Below, piece by piece: positions 45,018 through 53,223 of a stretch of DNA of 62,189 bases. Position numbers and translations under genes: made by a program. The stretch comes from an uncultured Oscillospiraceae bacterium. Lineage in GTDB: Bacteria; Bacillota; Clostridia; Oscillospirales; Oscillospiraceae. The notes beneath the pieces are model-generated. The model was not told where the DNA came from. It saw only the letters and a list, made by a program, of their open reading frames with translations, and searched no databases. Each line of letters begins with the position of its first letter. Within the stretch, counting starts at the first letter, position 1. The DNA lies in the NCBI GenBank assembly GCA_950097245.1, contig CATNCS010000008.1:1-62189 (forward strand). The letters are read 5' to 3'.

Positions 45018-45051
45018 AGTCCACACAAGTGTCTTGACACCAGTGTGGACT
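45018..45051 (+). promoter_or_regulatory. operator-like palindrome over the PTS start site
   Basis: 34 bases made of AGTCCACAC / GTGTGGACT outer arms and GTGTC / GACAC inner arms, abutting the -10 box. It contains two small dyads, ACACAAGTGT (45023-45032) and ACACCAGTGT (45037-45046), one turn and a half apart, so two repressor dimers could bind. Also foldable as RNA followed by ATTTTTG. Confidence 0.6.
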
Positions 45052-45076
45052 ATTTTTGTTTATGAGGAGATACATT

Positions 45077-46135
45077 ATGAAAGAATTTCTTGAGCGGAAA
45101 AACATTGAGATTTCCGCCAGACGCTACGGCATCGACGCTCTGGGGGCCATGGCCCAGGGCCTGTTCTGCTCCCTGCTCATCGGCACCATCATCAAGACCC
45201 TGGGCCAGCAGCTGTCCGCCCAGTTCCTGGTGGACATCGGCCAGTTCGCCTTTGAGATGTCCGGCCCGGCCATGGCCGTGGCCATCGGCTACGCCCTGAA
45301 GGCCGACCCCATGGTGCTGTTCTCCCTCACCGGAGTGGGCTGGGCGGCCAACAAGCTGGGCGGGGCCGGGGGACCGCTGGCCGTGCTGTTCATCGCCATC
45401 ATCGCCGCCGAGTGCGGGAAGGTGGTGTCCAAGGAGACCAAGGTGGATATCCTGGTCACCCCGGCGGTCACCGTGTTTGTGGGGGTGGGGCTGGCCGCCC
45501 TCATCGCCCCTCCCATCGCCGCCGGGGCCCACGCCTTCGGCCAGTTCATCAAGGACCTGACCATCCTCCAGCCCTTCTGGATGGGCATCGCCGTCTCCGT
45601 TCTGGTGGGTGTCGCCCTCACCCTGCCCATCTCCTCGGCGGCCATCTGCGCCTCCTTCACCCTCACCGGCCTGGCCGGCGGGGCGGCAGTGGCGGGCTGC
45701 TGCGCCCAGATGGTGGGCTTCGCCGTCATGTCCTTCAAGGAGAACCGCTGGGGCGGGCTTGTCTCCCAGGGCATCGGCACCTCCATGCTGCAAATGCCCA
45801 ACATCGTAAAAAATCCCCGGATCTGGATTCCCCCCACCCTGGCCTCCGCCATCACCGGGCCCATCGCCACCTGCATCTTCCGGCTGGAGATGAACGACCC
45901 CGCCGGCGGCGTGGCCTCCGGCATGGGCACCTGCGGCCTTGTGGGACAGATCGGCGTCTGGTCCGGCTGGGTCAACGACGTGGCCTCCGGCGCCAAGGCG
46001 GCCGTCACCGGCTTCGACTGGCTGGGCCTGGCTCTGGTGTGCTTTGTCCTGCCCGCGGTGCTGTCGGTGATCTTCTGTCAGGTTTTACGGAAGATCGGTT
46101 GGATCAGGGAAGGGGACCTGACGCTTCCCCAATAA
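45077..46135 (+). CDS. PTS transporter subunit IIC (EIIC_2 family)
   Basis: 352 residues; ATG 45077 follows GAGGAGA by 8 bases, seven codons inside the longest frame. About nine helices; the Gly/Ala-rich segments PMVLFSLTGVGWAANKLGG and GGVASGMGTCGLVGQIGVWSG match the stand-alone IIC_2 family. No IIA or IIB gene lies nearby, and members of this family are not well characterised. Sugar or other compound uptake, or a sensor role, is possible. PtsI is encoded at the end of this window. Confidence 0.82.
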   Translation: MKEFLERKNIEISARRYGIDALGAMAQGLFCSLLIGTIIKTLGQQLSAQFLVDIGQFAFEMSGPAMAVAIGYALKADPMVLFSLTGVGWAANKLGGAGGPLAVLFIAIIAAECGKVVSKETKVDILVTPAVTVFVGVGLAALIAPPIAAGAHAFGQFIKDLTILQPFWMGIAVSVLVGVALTLPISSAAICASFTLTGLAGGAAVAGCCAQMVGFAVMSFKENRWGGLVSQGIGTSMLQMPNIVKNPRIWIPPTLASAITGPIATCIFRLEMNDPAGGVASGMGTCGLVGQIGVWSGWVNDVASGAKAAVTGFDWLGLALVCFVLPAVLSVIFCQVLRKIGWIREGDLTLPQ

Positions 46136-46140
46136 ATTTC

Positions 46141-46170
46141 TTGACGTTTCTCCCTTACTGGATGTAAAAT
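46141..46170 (+). promoter_or_regulatory. promoter of the DUF1846 gene
   Basis: TTGACG (46141-46146), 18 bases, TAAAAT (46165-46170). Confidence 0.65.
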
Positions 46171-46218
46171 GCTGGTGTATGTGTTGATTTACCGCAAGAT
46201 AGAAGGGGAGAAGACACA

Positions 46219-47706
46219 ATGGCCAAAACAGGCTTTGACAACGAGAAATATTTGATTACCCAGTCCCGGCACATCCAGGACCGCATCGCCCAGTTCGGGG
46301 GCAAGCTGTACCTGGAGTTCGGGGGCAAGCTCTTCGACGACTACCACGCCAGCCGGGTGCTGCCCGGCTTTGAGCCGGACAGCAAGCTGCGGATGCTGGA
46401 GCAGCTGAAGGACAAGGCGGAGATCATCATCGCCATCAACGCCGGCGACATCGAGAAGAACAAGGTCCGTGGGGACCTGGGCATCACCTACGACAGCGAC
46501 GTTCTCCGGCTTATCGACCAGTTCCGGAGCCGGGGGCTGTATGTGGGCAGCGTGGTGGTCACCCGCTACACCGGCCAGCCCGCCGCCGACGTCTTCCAGG
46601 GCCGGCTGGAGGGGCTGGGCCTGCGGGTCTACCGCCACTACCCCATCGACGGCTACCCCCACAACATCGCCAAAATTGTCAGCGACGAGGGCTACGGCCG
46701 CAACGAGTACATCGAGACCTCCCATCCCCTGGTGGTGGTCACCGCCCCCGGCCCGGGCAGCGGCAAGATGGCCACCTGTCTGTCCCAGCTCTACCATGAG
46801 AACAAGCGGGGCACGGTGGCGGGCTACGCCAAGTTCGAGACCTTCCCCATCTGGAACCTGCCCCTGAAGCACCCGGTGAACCTGGCCTACGAGGCGGCCA
46901 CCGCCGACCTGGACGACGTGAACATGATCGACCCCTTCCACCTCCAGGCCTACGGCGAGACCACCGTCAACTACAACCGGGATGTGGAGGTCTTCCCGGT
47001 GCTGGCCGCCATGTTCGAGAGGATCACCGGCTCCTGTCCCTACCAGTCCCCCACGGATATGGGGGTGAATATGGCGGGAAACTGTATCTTTGACGACGAG
47101 GCCTGTCAGGAGGCGGCGCGCCAGGAGATCGTCCGCCGGTACTACGACGCCCTGTGTGAGCGCCGCCAGGGCAGAGGGTCGGACAGCGCGGTGTACAAGC
47201 TGGAGCTGCTGATGCAGCAGGCGGGCATCACCCCGGAGATTCGCCCGGTGGTGGCCCGGGCCAGGGAGCTGGCCGAGGCCACCGGCGAGCCCGCCATGGC
47301 CATCCAGCTGGCCGACGGCACCCTGGTCAACGGCAAGACCTCCGAGCTGATGGGCTGCTCCGCCGCCGCCCTGCTCAACGCCCTGAAGCAGCTGTCCGGG
47401 GCGGGGGGGCACGGCGTCCACCTCATCGCCCAGAGCGCCATCGAGCCCATCCAGACCGTCAAGGTGAATTACCTGGGCTCCGCCAACCCCCGGCTCCACA
47501 GCGACGAGGTGCTCATCGCCCTGGCCTCCTCGGCCAACGCGGAGCCCAAGGCCGCCCGGGCCCTGGAGCAGCTGGCCGCCCTGAAGGGCTGCCAGGCCCA
47601 CTGCTCGGTGATTCTCTCCCCGGCGGACGCCACCACCTACAAGCGGCTGGGCCTCCAGCTCACCTGTGAGCCCCGGTATCAGACAAACAACCTGTACCAC
47701 CGATGA
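46219..47706 (+). CDS. DUF1846 family protein
   Basis: 495 residues, the full family length, with GFDNEKYLITQSRHIQ at the start, a P-loop-like VTAPGPGSGKMATCLSQ (about residue 175) and the C-terminal GCQAHCSVILSPADATTYKRLG. The structure of the family is known but a physiological role is not settled. Common in Firmicutes. GAAGGGGAG precedes the ATG by 8 bases. The stop overlaps an upstream ATG of the next gene. Confidence 0.9.
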   Translation: MAKTGFDNEKYLITQSRHIQDRIAQFGGKLYLEFGGKLFDDYHASRVLPGFEPDSKLRMLEQLKDKAEIIIAINAGDIEKNKVRGDLGITYDSDVLRLIDQFRSRGLYVGSVVVTRYTGQPAADVFQGRLEGLGLRVYRHYPIDGYPHNIAKIVSDEGYGRNEYIETSHPLVVVTAPGPGSGKMATCLSQLYHENKRGTVAGYAKFETFPIWNLPLKHPVNLAYEAATADLDDVNMIDPFHLQAYGETTVNYNRDVEVFPVLAAMFERITGSCPYQSPTDMGVNMAGNCIFDDEACQEAARQEIVRRYYDALCERRQGRGSDSAVYKLELLMQQAGITPEIRPVVARARELAEATGEPAMAIQLADGTLVNGKTSELMGCSAAALLNALKQLSGAGGHGVHLIAQSAIEPIQTVKVNYLGSANPRLHSDEVLIALASSANAEPKAARALEQLAALKGCQAHCSVILSPADATTYKRLGLQLTCEPRYQTNNLYHR

Positions 47707-47720
47707 ACAGAGGTACCGGT

Positions 47721-49427
47721 ATGAAAAGGCTGTATCCGGGGGCCTGCGTTGTCCTTCTGGTGCTGGCCGGGGTCCTGTGCGCGCTGATCCGCCCGGCGGC
47801 CGACGATTTTTACTACTACACCTTCTGCGACGGCGGACTGTATGACTACCTCCGCAGCTCCCTGCTCCACTACCGGACTGTAACGGGCCGGGTGCTGGTC
47901 CACCTGATTCTGTGCCCCCTGCTGCAATTTCATATGTGGCCGTTCCGCCTGTTCAACCTTCTGCTCACAGGCGGCCTGTGCTGGCTGTGCGCCTGCCTGT
48001 GCGCGGAGACGCGGCCCCAGCGCCCGCCCCTCTTCGCCGCGGGCCTGTCTATGTTCTTCCTCATGGGGCTGGAGACCCTGTCTGATGGAGTCCTGTGGGG
48101 GGCCGGCTCGCTGAACTACCTGTTCCCCACCTTCCTGGTGCTGCTGTACTACGCGGGCCTGCAAAAGTACCTGTCCGGCGGCGCCGGGGGCTGCTGGCTG
48201 GCCATCCCGGCCTTTCTGTGCTCGGCCACGGTGGAGATGACCGGCCTGCTCACAGTGCTGGTGATACTCTATTTTCTCCTGACCTGCCGGGAGCGGTGGA
48301 GGAGCTGCCGGAGGGCCGCCCTGCTGAATCTCTGCGCCGCCCTGTTGGGCTATCTGTCCCTGTTCACCTCCCCCGGCGTGAAGCAGCGCCTGGAGGAAAA
48401 CAGCGCCGGCATCGGTCTGCTTCAGCGGATTAACGTCAACTTCTCCCTCTTTGACCGCAAGGCCTGCGGTCCGGAGGGGATCTGGGTCATCACCCTTCTC
48501 GCCCTGCTCAGCGCGGCGGTGCTGCTTCGGAGAAAGCGCCCCCCTGTCCCCGCTCTGTTTCTCCTTTTGGCGCTGGGCGTGGCCCTCACCGGCACGGGGG
48601 CGCTGTCTTACGGCGTATGGGTTGCGCTTCTGGCCCTGTGCGCTTTTTTCGCCCTGCTGGGCTATGGCATCTGGAGCTTCCTGTCAGGGGAGCGCCTTGT
48701 CCCCCTGTGCATGCTCTGTACCACGGTGTCCCTGACCGTATGTCTGGTGTCTCCGGTGGCAGGTCCCCGGATGATGCTCCCCAGCGCCGTTTTTTTAACC
48801 GTGCTGACCCTCCGGACACTGGCCCTGTGCAGACTGCCGGACAGGCTCCTTGCCCTTCCGGTCACCCTTCTGGGGCTGTCTGCGGCGGCTGTGCTCTGCT
48901 TTTATATTGTAAATTTTGCCGCCAACGCCAGGGTCATCGACCAGAATGACAGCAGGGCCCGCGCCCACCGGGATGGGACCCCTCTGCAGCTCACCTGTGT
49001 TCCGGATGAGCGCTTTGGCGGCGCCACGGTCCCCTCCGCCGCCAATTTCGGCGGCCCCTACCTGGAGGGTATGGGGCTTCCCGGCCTGGAGCTTCAATGT
49101 ACAGACCCCACTGCCCGCCCGATTTTCCGGGAGGGAAGGCCCCTGAACCAGGAGGCCCTGCTGCGGGGCGGCCGGTACTATGTCCCCGTCCGGCTCGCCG
49201 CCTCCCTGCCGGACACCAGTGTCCGCTGGGAGCTGGCCTCCGCCGTGGTCACCCTTCCGGAGGGGGAGTACCGCTTTCACCAGGGGGACCGCGCCGCCAA
49301 CCGCACCCCGGGCGTGGGTCCCTCCGTCAGGCTCTCCGCCCCGGTCCGCATGATTGACAGCCGCATCTATATCGCGCAGCAGGATTTTGAGAATCTGTTC
49401 CATGTGGAGCTATCCCTGCAGCCTTAA
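47721..49427 (+). CDS. polytopic membrane protein (DUF6056-like)
   Basis: 568 residues. ATG 47721 has AGAGG 7 bases before it; an in-frame ATG 47703 overlaps the DUF1846 stop. About ten helices follow an N-terminal AADDFYYYTF motif, which resembles the acidic pair of GT-C type membrane glycosyltransferases of the DUF6056/GtrII kind. The C-terminal 180 residues form an extracellular domain. Envelope polymer decoration is a guess. Confidence 0.7.
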   Translation: MKRLYPGACVVLLVLAGVLCALIRPAADDFYYYTFCDGGLYDYLRSSLLHYRTVTGRVLVHLILCPLLQFHMWPFRLFNLLLTGGLCWLCACLCAETRPQRPPLFAAGLSMFFLMGLETLSDGVLWGAGSLNYLFPTFLVLLYYAGLQKYLSGGAGGCWLAIPAFLCSATVEMTGLLTVLVILYFLLTCRERWRSCRRAALLNLCAALLGYLSLFTSPGVKQRLEENSAGIGLLQRINVNFSLFDRKACGPEGIWVITLLALLSAAVLLRRKRPPVPALFLLLALGVALTGTGALSYGVWVALLALCAFFALLGYGIWSFLSGERLVPLCMLCTTVSLTVCLVSPVAGPRMMLPSAVFLTVLTLRTLALCRLPDRLLALPVTLLGLSAAAVLCFYIVNFAANARVIDQNDSRARAHRDGTPLQLTCVPDERFGGATVPSAANFGGPYLEGMGLPGLELQCTDPTARPIFREGRPLNQEALLRGGRYYVPVRLAASLPDTSVRWELASAVVTLPEGEYRFHQGDRAANRTPGVGPSVRLSAPVRMIDSRIYIAQQDFENLFHVELSLQP

Positions 49428-49438
49428 AAGGTACAACA

Positions 49439-49464
49439 AGAGCCCCGGCTTAAGCCGGGGCTCT
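49439..49464. terminator. bidirectional hairpin between convergent genes
   Basis: AGAGCCCCGGC-TTAA-GCCGGGGCTCT, perfect 11-base arms. T-rich only on the minus side (CTTGTTGTACC). Confidence 0.7.
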
Positions 49465-49466
49465 CG

Positions 49467-50438
49467 CTATTCCTGGGGCTGTGTCCACTGAATGGGCCCG
49501 GCCCGGCCGTCGGAGATAGGGATATACCAGTCCCGGCAGGAGATGCCTGTGATGTGCTCCACATCCAGGGGCTCCATATCCTCCGGCTGCACCAGATTGT
49601 AGGGGTCCATGAACACCCAGCTCCCGATGGCCAGGTCAAAGGAGCCCCTCAGACCATCTTGAACAGATACGCGCCGGCTGCCGTTCGCAAAGGATACCGT
49701 GAGCGCTCCCCGCAGCTTTTCCTGGTCCTGTGTAGTTTCGTCTGTGGCGTCTGCCCTGTACTGCGTCACCATGTGGACGCCGATGGGAGACAGCTCCAGC
49801 CGGTCCAGCGGGGGCAGGACTCCGCCGGTGTCCAATCCGCTCAGGTCGATGGTCTGAATGGGGACGTACTCCAGTGTGAAGGGCAGTTCACACTCGGTCG
49901 GGTGAATGAATATCAGGGTCATATTGGGGTCGCCCACACTCTGGCCGCCCCACTGTCTTACGACAGCCAGGGCGGACTTCCCATCCGCCTCGCAGCGGAT
50001 AACCTCCCCTCCTATCACGGCACCTGTCACGCTGACGGTCTCCGGGACCTTCTGCTTAAAAATACCCCAGATGTCGGTATCTTTCCGGAGGCGGCTGCCC
50101 TCCAGGTCTTTGATCTCCACATAGGCCTCGATCACATAGTGGTCGGCGATCACACTGTCCACCCGCAGCTCATAGCCGTCCGCCGTCACCACCCCGCTCT
50201 CGGCGGGCCGGACATAGGCGGCGAAGGGCCCCACCGCCCCGAAGATATACTCCCGAAGCTGGGGGGACAGAGCCACCGCCGAGGTGAGCATGACGCAAAT
50301 CACCGCCGCTGCCAGCAGTACCCGCCCCAGCCGGCGGGACAATTTTTTCGGCTTCTGCTTCAGTGTGGCCAGGATGCGGGCCTCACAGTCCTCCGGCATA
50401 TGGATCATGGCGATAACCTCCTGATATTCACGCTTCAT
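49467..50438 (-). CDS. probable membrane anti-sigma factor (DUF4179-like)
   Basis: 323 residues. A short cytoplasmic N-terminus (MPEDCEARILATLKQK) precedes one helix (RVLLAAAVICVMLTSAVAL, about 38-57) and a long extracytoplasmic domain. It starts inside the end of the ECF sigma gene (11-base overlap), the usual layout of a sigma factor and its membrane-bound antagonist. Signal unknown. Confidence 0.75.
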   Translation of the reverse strand: MKREYQEVIAMIHMPEDCEARILATLKQKPKKLSRRLGRVLLAAAVICVMLTSAVALSPQLREYIFGAVGPFAAYVRPAESGVVTADGYELRVDSVIADHYVIEAYVEIKDLEGSRLRKDTDIWGIFKQKVPETVSVTGAVIGGEVIRCEADGKSALAVVRQWGGQSVGDPNMTLIFIHPTECELPFTLEYVPIQTIDLSGLDTGGVLPPLDRLELSPIGVHMVTQYRADATDETTQDQEKLRGALTVSFANGSRRVSVQDGLRGSFDLAIGSWVFMDPYNLVQPEDMEPLDVEHITGISCRDWYIPISDGRAGPIQWTQPQE

Positions 50439-50895
50439 ACTGGCAGTCCTCCTCCAAGATATCTTTCAGCTTCTTCCTGGCCCGGAGCAGCCGGGTGGTG
50501 ACGGCGCTCCGGCTGATGCGGAGCATCTCCCCCACCTCTTGGGTGGAAAACCCCTCATAGTAGTGGAGATAGAGCACCGCCTGGTCCCCGCGGGGCAGCT
50601 CCATGATCCGGCGCAGCAGGGAGTCCGCCGGGGGCGCGGCCAGCTCCGCTGCCGCATCCAGGGGAACGGTGGGCCGGCGGCGGAGCCTTCGCCACAGGCT
50701 GCGGCACTCGTTGGCCGTCACCTGGAGCAGCCAGGCCCGCTCCTTCTCCGGGTCCAGCGCGGGCCGCTTTTCCAGCAGCTTGAGGAACACCGTCTGGCAC
50801 ACGTCCTCCGCGTCGGCGGGGGAGCCCGTCATGGACAGGGCCAGGCGGTACACCGGGTCCTTGTACCGCTGAAACAGAGTTACAGCGTCGTTCAT
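50428..50895 (-). CDS. ECF RNA polymerase sigma factor
   Basis: 155 residues from ATG 50895, with GAGAGGTGG 9 bases before it. Region 2 (LFQRYKDPVYRLALSMTGSPADAEDVCQTVFLKLL, in parts) and region 4 (MELPRGDQAVLYLHYYEGFSTQEVG, then ISRSAVTTRLLRARKKL) are both complete. Co-transcribed with the membrane anti-sigma partner. Confidence 0.9.
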   Translation of the reverse strand: MNDAVTLFQRYKDPVYRLALSMTGSPADAEDVCQTVFLKLLEKRPALDPEKERAWLLQVTANECRSLWRRLRRRPTVPLDAAAELAAPPADSLLRRIMELPRGDQAVLYLHYYEGFSTQEVGEMLRISRSAVTTRLLRARKKLKDILEEDCQYEA

Positions 50896-50951
50896 AGGCA
50901 AAACCACCTCTCTGCTTATAAAACGCCGGGGGAAGGGGGATTGTCACAGGG

Positions 50952-50983
50952 AAAATAAAAAGGCTTCCCCGGCGGGAAGCCTT
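50952..50983 (-). terminator. terminator of the gene at 50988
   Basis: AAGGCTTCCC / GGGAAGCCTT hairpin with a T-rich minus-strand tail (TTTATTTT). Confidence 0.85.
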
Positions 50984-50987
50984 GTAT

Positions 50988-51884
50988 TCATTTCGCCAGA
51001 ATGTCCAGCTGCATGTATTGGGTGATCTTTTTTCCGATTTCCTCCAGGGGAAGCTGGTCCCGGACAGCGGCGTAGTCATCAGAAATGCGGGCCAGCTCCG
51101 CCTTGATCCGGGGGACCTCCTCCAGCCTGCCGGCCCCGGTGCGGACGTAGTAGTCGGGCAGCAGGGCGCAGGCCACCACGCTGCTCTCGGCTGTGGGGAG
51201 CTCATCGGCCTTCTGGCTCAGAGCGGCCAGCAGCCGCAGGTGGCTGTCCAGAAAGCCGTTCAGCTCCAGAAGGACCCCCATGCCGTTCAGGTCGAAGACC
51301 TGGAAGGGGGCCCCGCCGGGGACATTGATCTCGCCGCCGCCGTAGAAGGCCTGGGAGTCCCCAAGCTCATACAGGCCGTTGCACACGTCCATCAGCCGCT
51401 GGTACTCCTCCTGGGTGGGGGGCGCCTGAGTGGATTGGAACATCATTTCCACCGCCCAGCCCAGCTCACCCAGCACATGGCAGCCGGGCAGCGCGGAGAG
51501 CCGTTCCCCCAGCTTCACCAGCCGGGCCATGGACAGCATCCCCCAGATGCGCAGCTGAACGTCGCTCAGCTCCTCCGCCCTGGCCTCGATTTCGGCGGGG
51601 GCGGCGTTGTACAGCAGCCCCTCCTCGTCCTCCAGGGTACCAATGCGGTCAGAGCAGTCGTCAGTGAGCTTGTCCCCCACCTTCTCATAGGTGGTGTCGT
51701 CAGCGCTGTAGATGGTATCCGCCCGGTGAAGCCACAGCTGGGCGTGGTTCAGATCGCCCCCGTCCATGGCGGAAACCCCCAGCTCGTAATAGGCCTTGGC
51801 CAGTCCGGCCCAGTCCCGCTTCTTTTGCAGCTCGTCCAACCGATCCTCTGGCGTTTTGGCCTCTTTCTTTCCAAATCCAAACAT
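50988..51884 (-). CDS. uncharacterised TPR-like protein
   Basis: 298 residues from ATG 51884 (MFGFGKKEAKTPEDRLDELQ), 9 bases after AGGAGA. The N-terminal 75 residues look like a tetratricopeptide pair (WAGLAKAYYELGVSAMDGGDLNHAQLWLHRA). The rest is helical and acidic with no recognised family. Cytoplasmic, no membrane segment. Monocistronic. Confidence 0.7.
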   Translation of the reverse strand: MFGFGKKEAKTPEDRLDELQKKRDWAGLAKAYYELGVSAMDGGDLNHAQLWLHRADTIYSADDTTYEKVGDKLTDDCSDRIGTLEDEEGLLYNAAPAEIEARAEELSDVQLRIWGMLSMARLVKLGERLSALPGCHVLGELGWAVEMMFQSTQAPPTQEEYQRLMDVCNGLYELGDSQAFYGGGEINVPGGAPFQVFDLNGMGVLLELNGFLDSHLRLLAALSQKADELPTAESSVVACALLPDYYVRTGAGRLEEVPRIKAELARISDDYAAVRDQLPLEEIGKKITQYMQLDILAK

Positions 51885-51971
51885 AGCAGTCATCTCCTGA
51901 TTTGTTGTGGGGTGCGCTGACTGAATTATAGACTCGCTGAAAAAACTTGTCAAATTAAGATTTTCTGAACA

Positions 51972-51997
51972 AAGGGACGGTCCGAAGACCGTCCCTT
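51972..51997 (-). terminator. terminator of the MerR operon
   Basis: AAGGGACGGTC / GACCGTCCCTT with a TTCG loop on the minus strand, 9 bases past the last stop; T-run short. Confidence 0.7.
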
Positions 51998-52005
51998 GCG
52001 TCTGT

Positions 52006-52584
52006 TTATTTGAACCGTACCGCCGTGCCGTAGGCGATCACCTCGGCGGCCCCCTGCATCACGGCGGAGGAGCCGTAGCGGATGTTGATGACGGCATCGG
52101 CCCCCATGCCCTCGGCCTCGTCCACCATCCGCTTGACGGCGATCTGACGGGCCTCGTTGAGCATCTCGGTATAGCCGGTGATCTCGCCGCCCACCAGGGT
52201 CTTCATGCCGGCCATGAAGTCCTTGCCGAAGTTCTTGGACTGTACCACGGTGCCCTTAGCCATGCCCAGCACCTCAAATTCCTTTCCGGGGATGTAGTCG
52301 ATGTTTACCAGTACCATAGTTTTTTCCTCCTTATACAATGTCACAGGTTGAATATCTTCCAGAGCGTCCAGCTCCTGGAACCGTTTTTTCAGCGCCCACA
52401 GGGCGGGGACCATCAGGGCGGCGCAGAAGGCGCCGAAGGCGAAGAACAGGACAAACAGCCACTGAGGCAGGTCCGGGATGAGGCACAGGGCCCAGAAGCC
52501 CACTACGCAGGCCGCCTGGAGCAGGCCGAAGAGCACAATTCCAATCACCGCGCCCCGCTTCTCCTTAGTATTTCCGGGCTTCAT
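52006..52584 (-). CDS. membrane-anchored YbjQ-like (UPF0145) protein with internal start
   Basis: 192 residues. ATG 52584 follows AAAGGAGA. Two helices (about 17-38 and 44-65) precede a linker and a C-terminal YbjQ/UPF0145 domain (about 90-192, FEVLGMAKGTVVQSKNFGKD; YGSSAVMQGAAEVIAYGTAVRF), a fold also called heavy-metal-binding. An internal in-frame ATG at 52317 has a perfect AAGGAGG 8 bases before it and would give the 103-residue soluble YbjQ protein alone. Last gene of the MerR operon. It lacks the C-terminal tail shared by the others. Confidence 0.75.
   Translation of the reverse strand: MKPGNTKEKRGAVIGIVLFGLLQAACVVGFWALCLIPDLPQWLFVLFFAFGAFCAALMVPALWALKKRFQELDALEDIQPVTLYKEEKTMVLVNIDYIPGKEFEVLGMAKGTVVQSKNFGKDFMAGMKTLVGGEITGYTEMLNEARQIAVKRMVDEAEGMGADAVINIRYGSSAVMQGAAEVIAYGTAVRFK
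52326..52332 (-). promoter_or_regulatory. internal ribosome binding site for a short YbjQ form
   Basis: AAGGAGG 8 bases upstream of the in-frame ATG at 52317; it encodes YKEE of the long form. Confidence 0.6.
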
Positions 52585-52822
52585 CCAGCTCTCCTTTCTC
52601 AATCTCCCGCACCCGCTGCCACAGGGCGGCGAAGGTGAAGGGAATGGTAATCAAATCGATCACCGCCAGAATCAGGGCCAGGCTCCGCAGCCAGTCCGTC
52701 CGGGTGACGGACCGCAGATAGAGCAGCGCCCCCACCGTCATCAGCTGGAGCAGGGTGTTGATTGCCACCGAACGGACCGCCAAGCGCTTTTCTGCCTTGC
52801 GGTCAATACTTTTTGGCCTCAT
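52565..52822 (-). CDS. small membrane protein 3 of the MerR operon
   Basis: 85 residues, two helices (VAINTLLQLMTVGALLYL; LALILAVIDLITIPFTFAAL), ending VREIEKGELDEARKY. ATG 52822 has GGAGGTG 6 bases before it. Overlaps the gene before and the gene after by 20 bases each. No recognised family. Confidence 0.75.
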   Translation of the reverse strand: MRPKSIDRKAEKRLAVRSVAINTLLQLMTVGALLYLRSVTRTDWLRSLALILAVIDLITIPFTFAALWQRVREIEKGELDEARKY

Positions 52823-53075
52823 CCTCCTCACCTCCCTTGATCTCCTTCCACCGCTGAATCAGCGCCACAACTACGCCGATTCCCACGGCCAGGATGGCCC
52901 CGACGTAGAACAGCATCACGCCGAAGGCCGCCCCCAACGACCCCAGAAAGGGGAACACCGGGCCGAAGGCCTGAATCAGCGTGGCCAGAATCAGCAGGAC
53001 AAAGCCCACCACCAGCACCGTCACAATCACGCCGCCCACCAGGCCGTGGCCCTTTTTGTCAGTAGTTTTTCGCAT
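52803..53075 (-). CDS. small membrane protein 2 of the MerR operon
   Basis: 90 residues with two helices (GLVGGVIVTVLVVGFVLLIL; GVMLFYVGAILAVGIGVVVA) and the tail WKEIKGGEEDEAKKY. AAAGGAGA precedes ATG 53075 by 8 bases and is part of the preceding gene's tail codons. Unknown function. Confidence 0.75.
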   Translation of the reverse strand: MRKTTDKKGHGLVGGVIVTVLVVGFVLLILATLIQAFGPVFPFLGSLGAAFGVMLFYVGAILAVGIGVVVALIQRWKEIKGGEEDEAKKY

Positions 53076-53223
53076 CGTTCAGTTCTCCTTTCCTGAGCTC
53101 CTCCCGCCGCTGGACCAGAGTCTGAAAAAAGGCCAGTCCCAGGGGCAGAAGCAGCAGCCCTCCGGTAAGAATCGTGATCATTGCGGCTCCGGCCAGGGCC
53201 GGCCCGTCAATAGTTTTTTGCAT
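53059..53223 (-). CDS. 54-residue membrane protein 1 of the MerR operon
   Basis: 54 residues, one long or two short helices (GAAMITILTGGLLLLPLGLA) and the tail REELRKGELNDAKNY. ATG 53223 lies inside the end of the merR-like gene (17-base overlap) and is preceded by AAAGGAGA from that gene's KGE codons. Easily missed by gene callers because of its length; the overlaps on both sides and the shared tail make it real. Confidence 0.75.
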   Translation of the reverse strand: MQKTIDGPALAGAAMITILTGGLLLLPLGLAFFQTLVQRREELRKGELNDAKNY

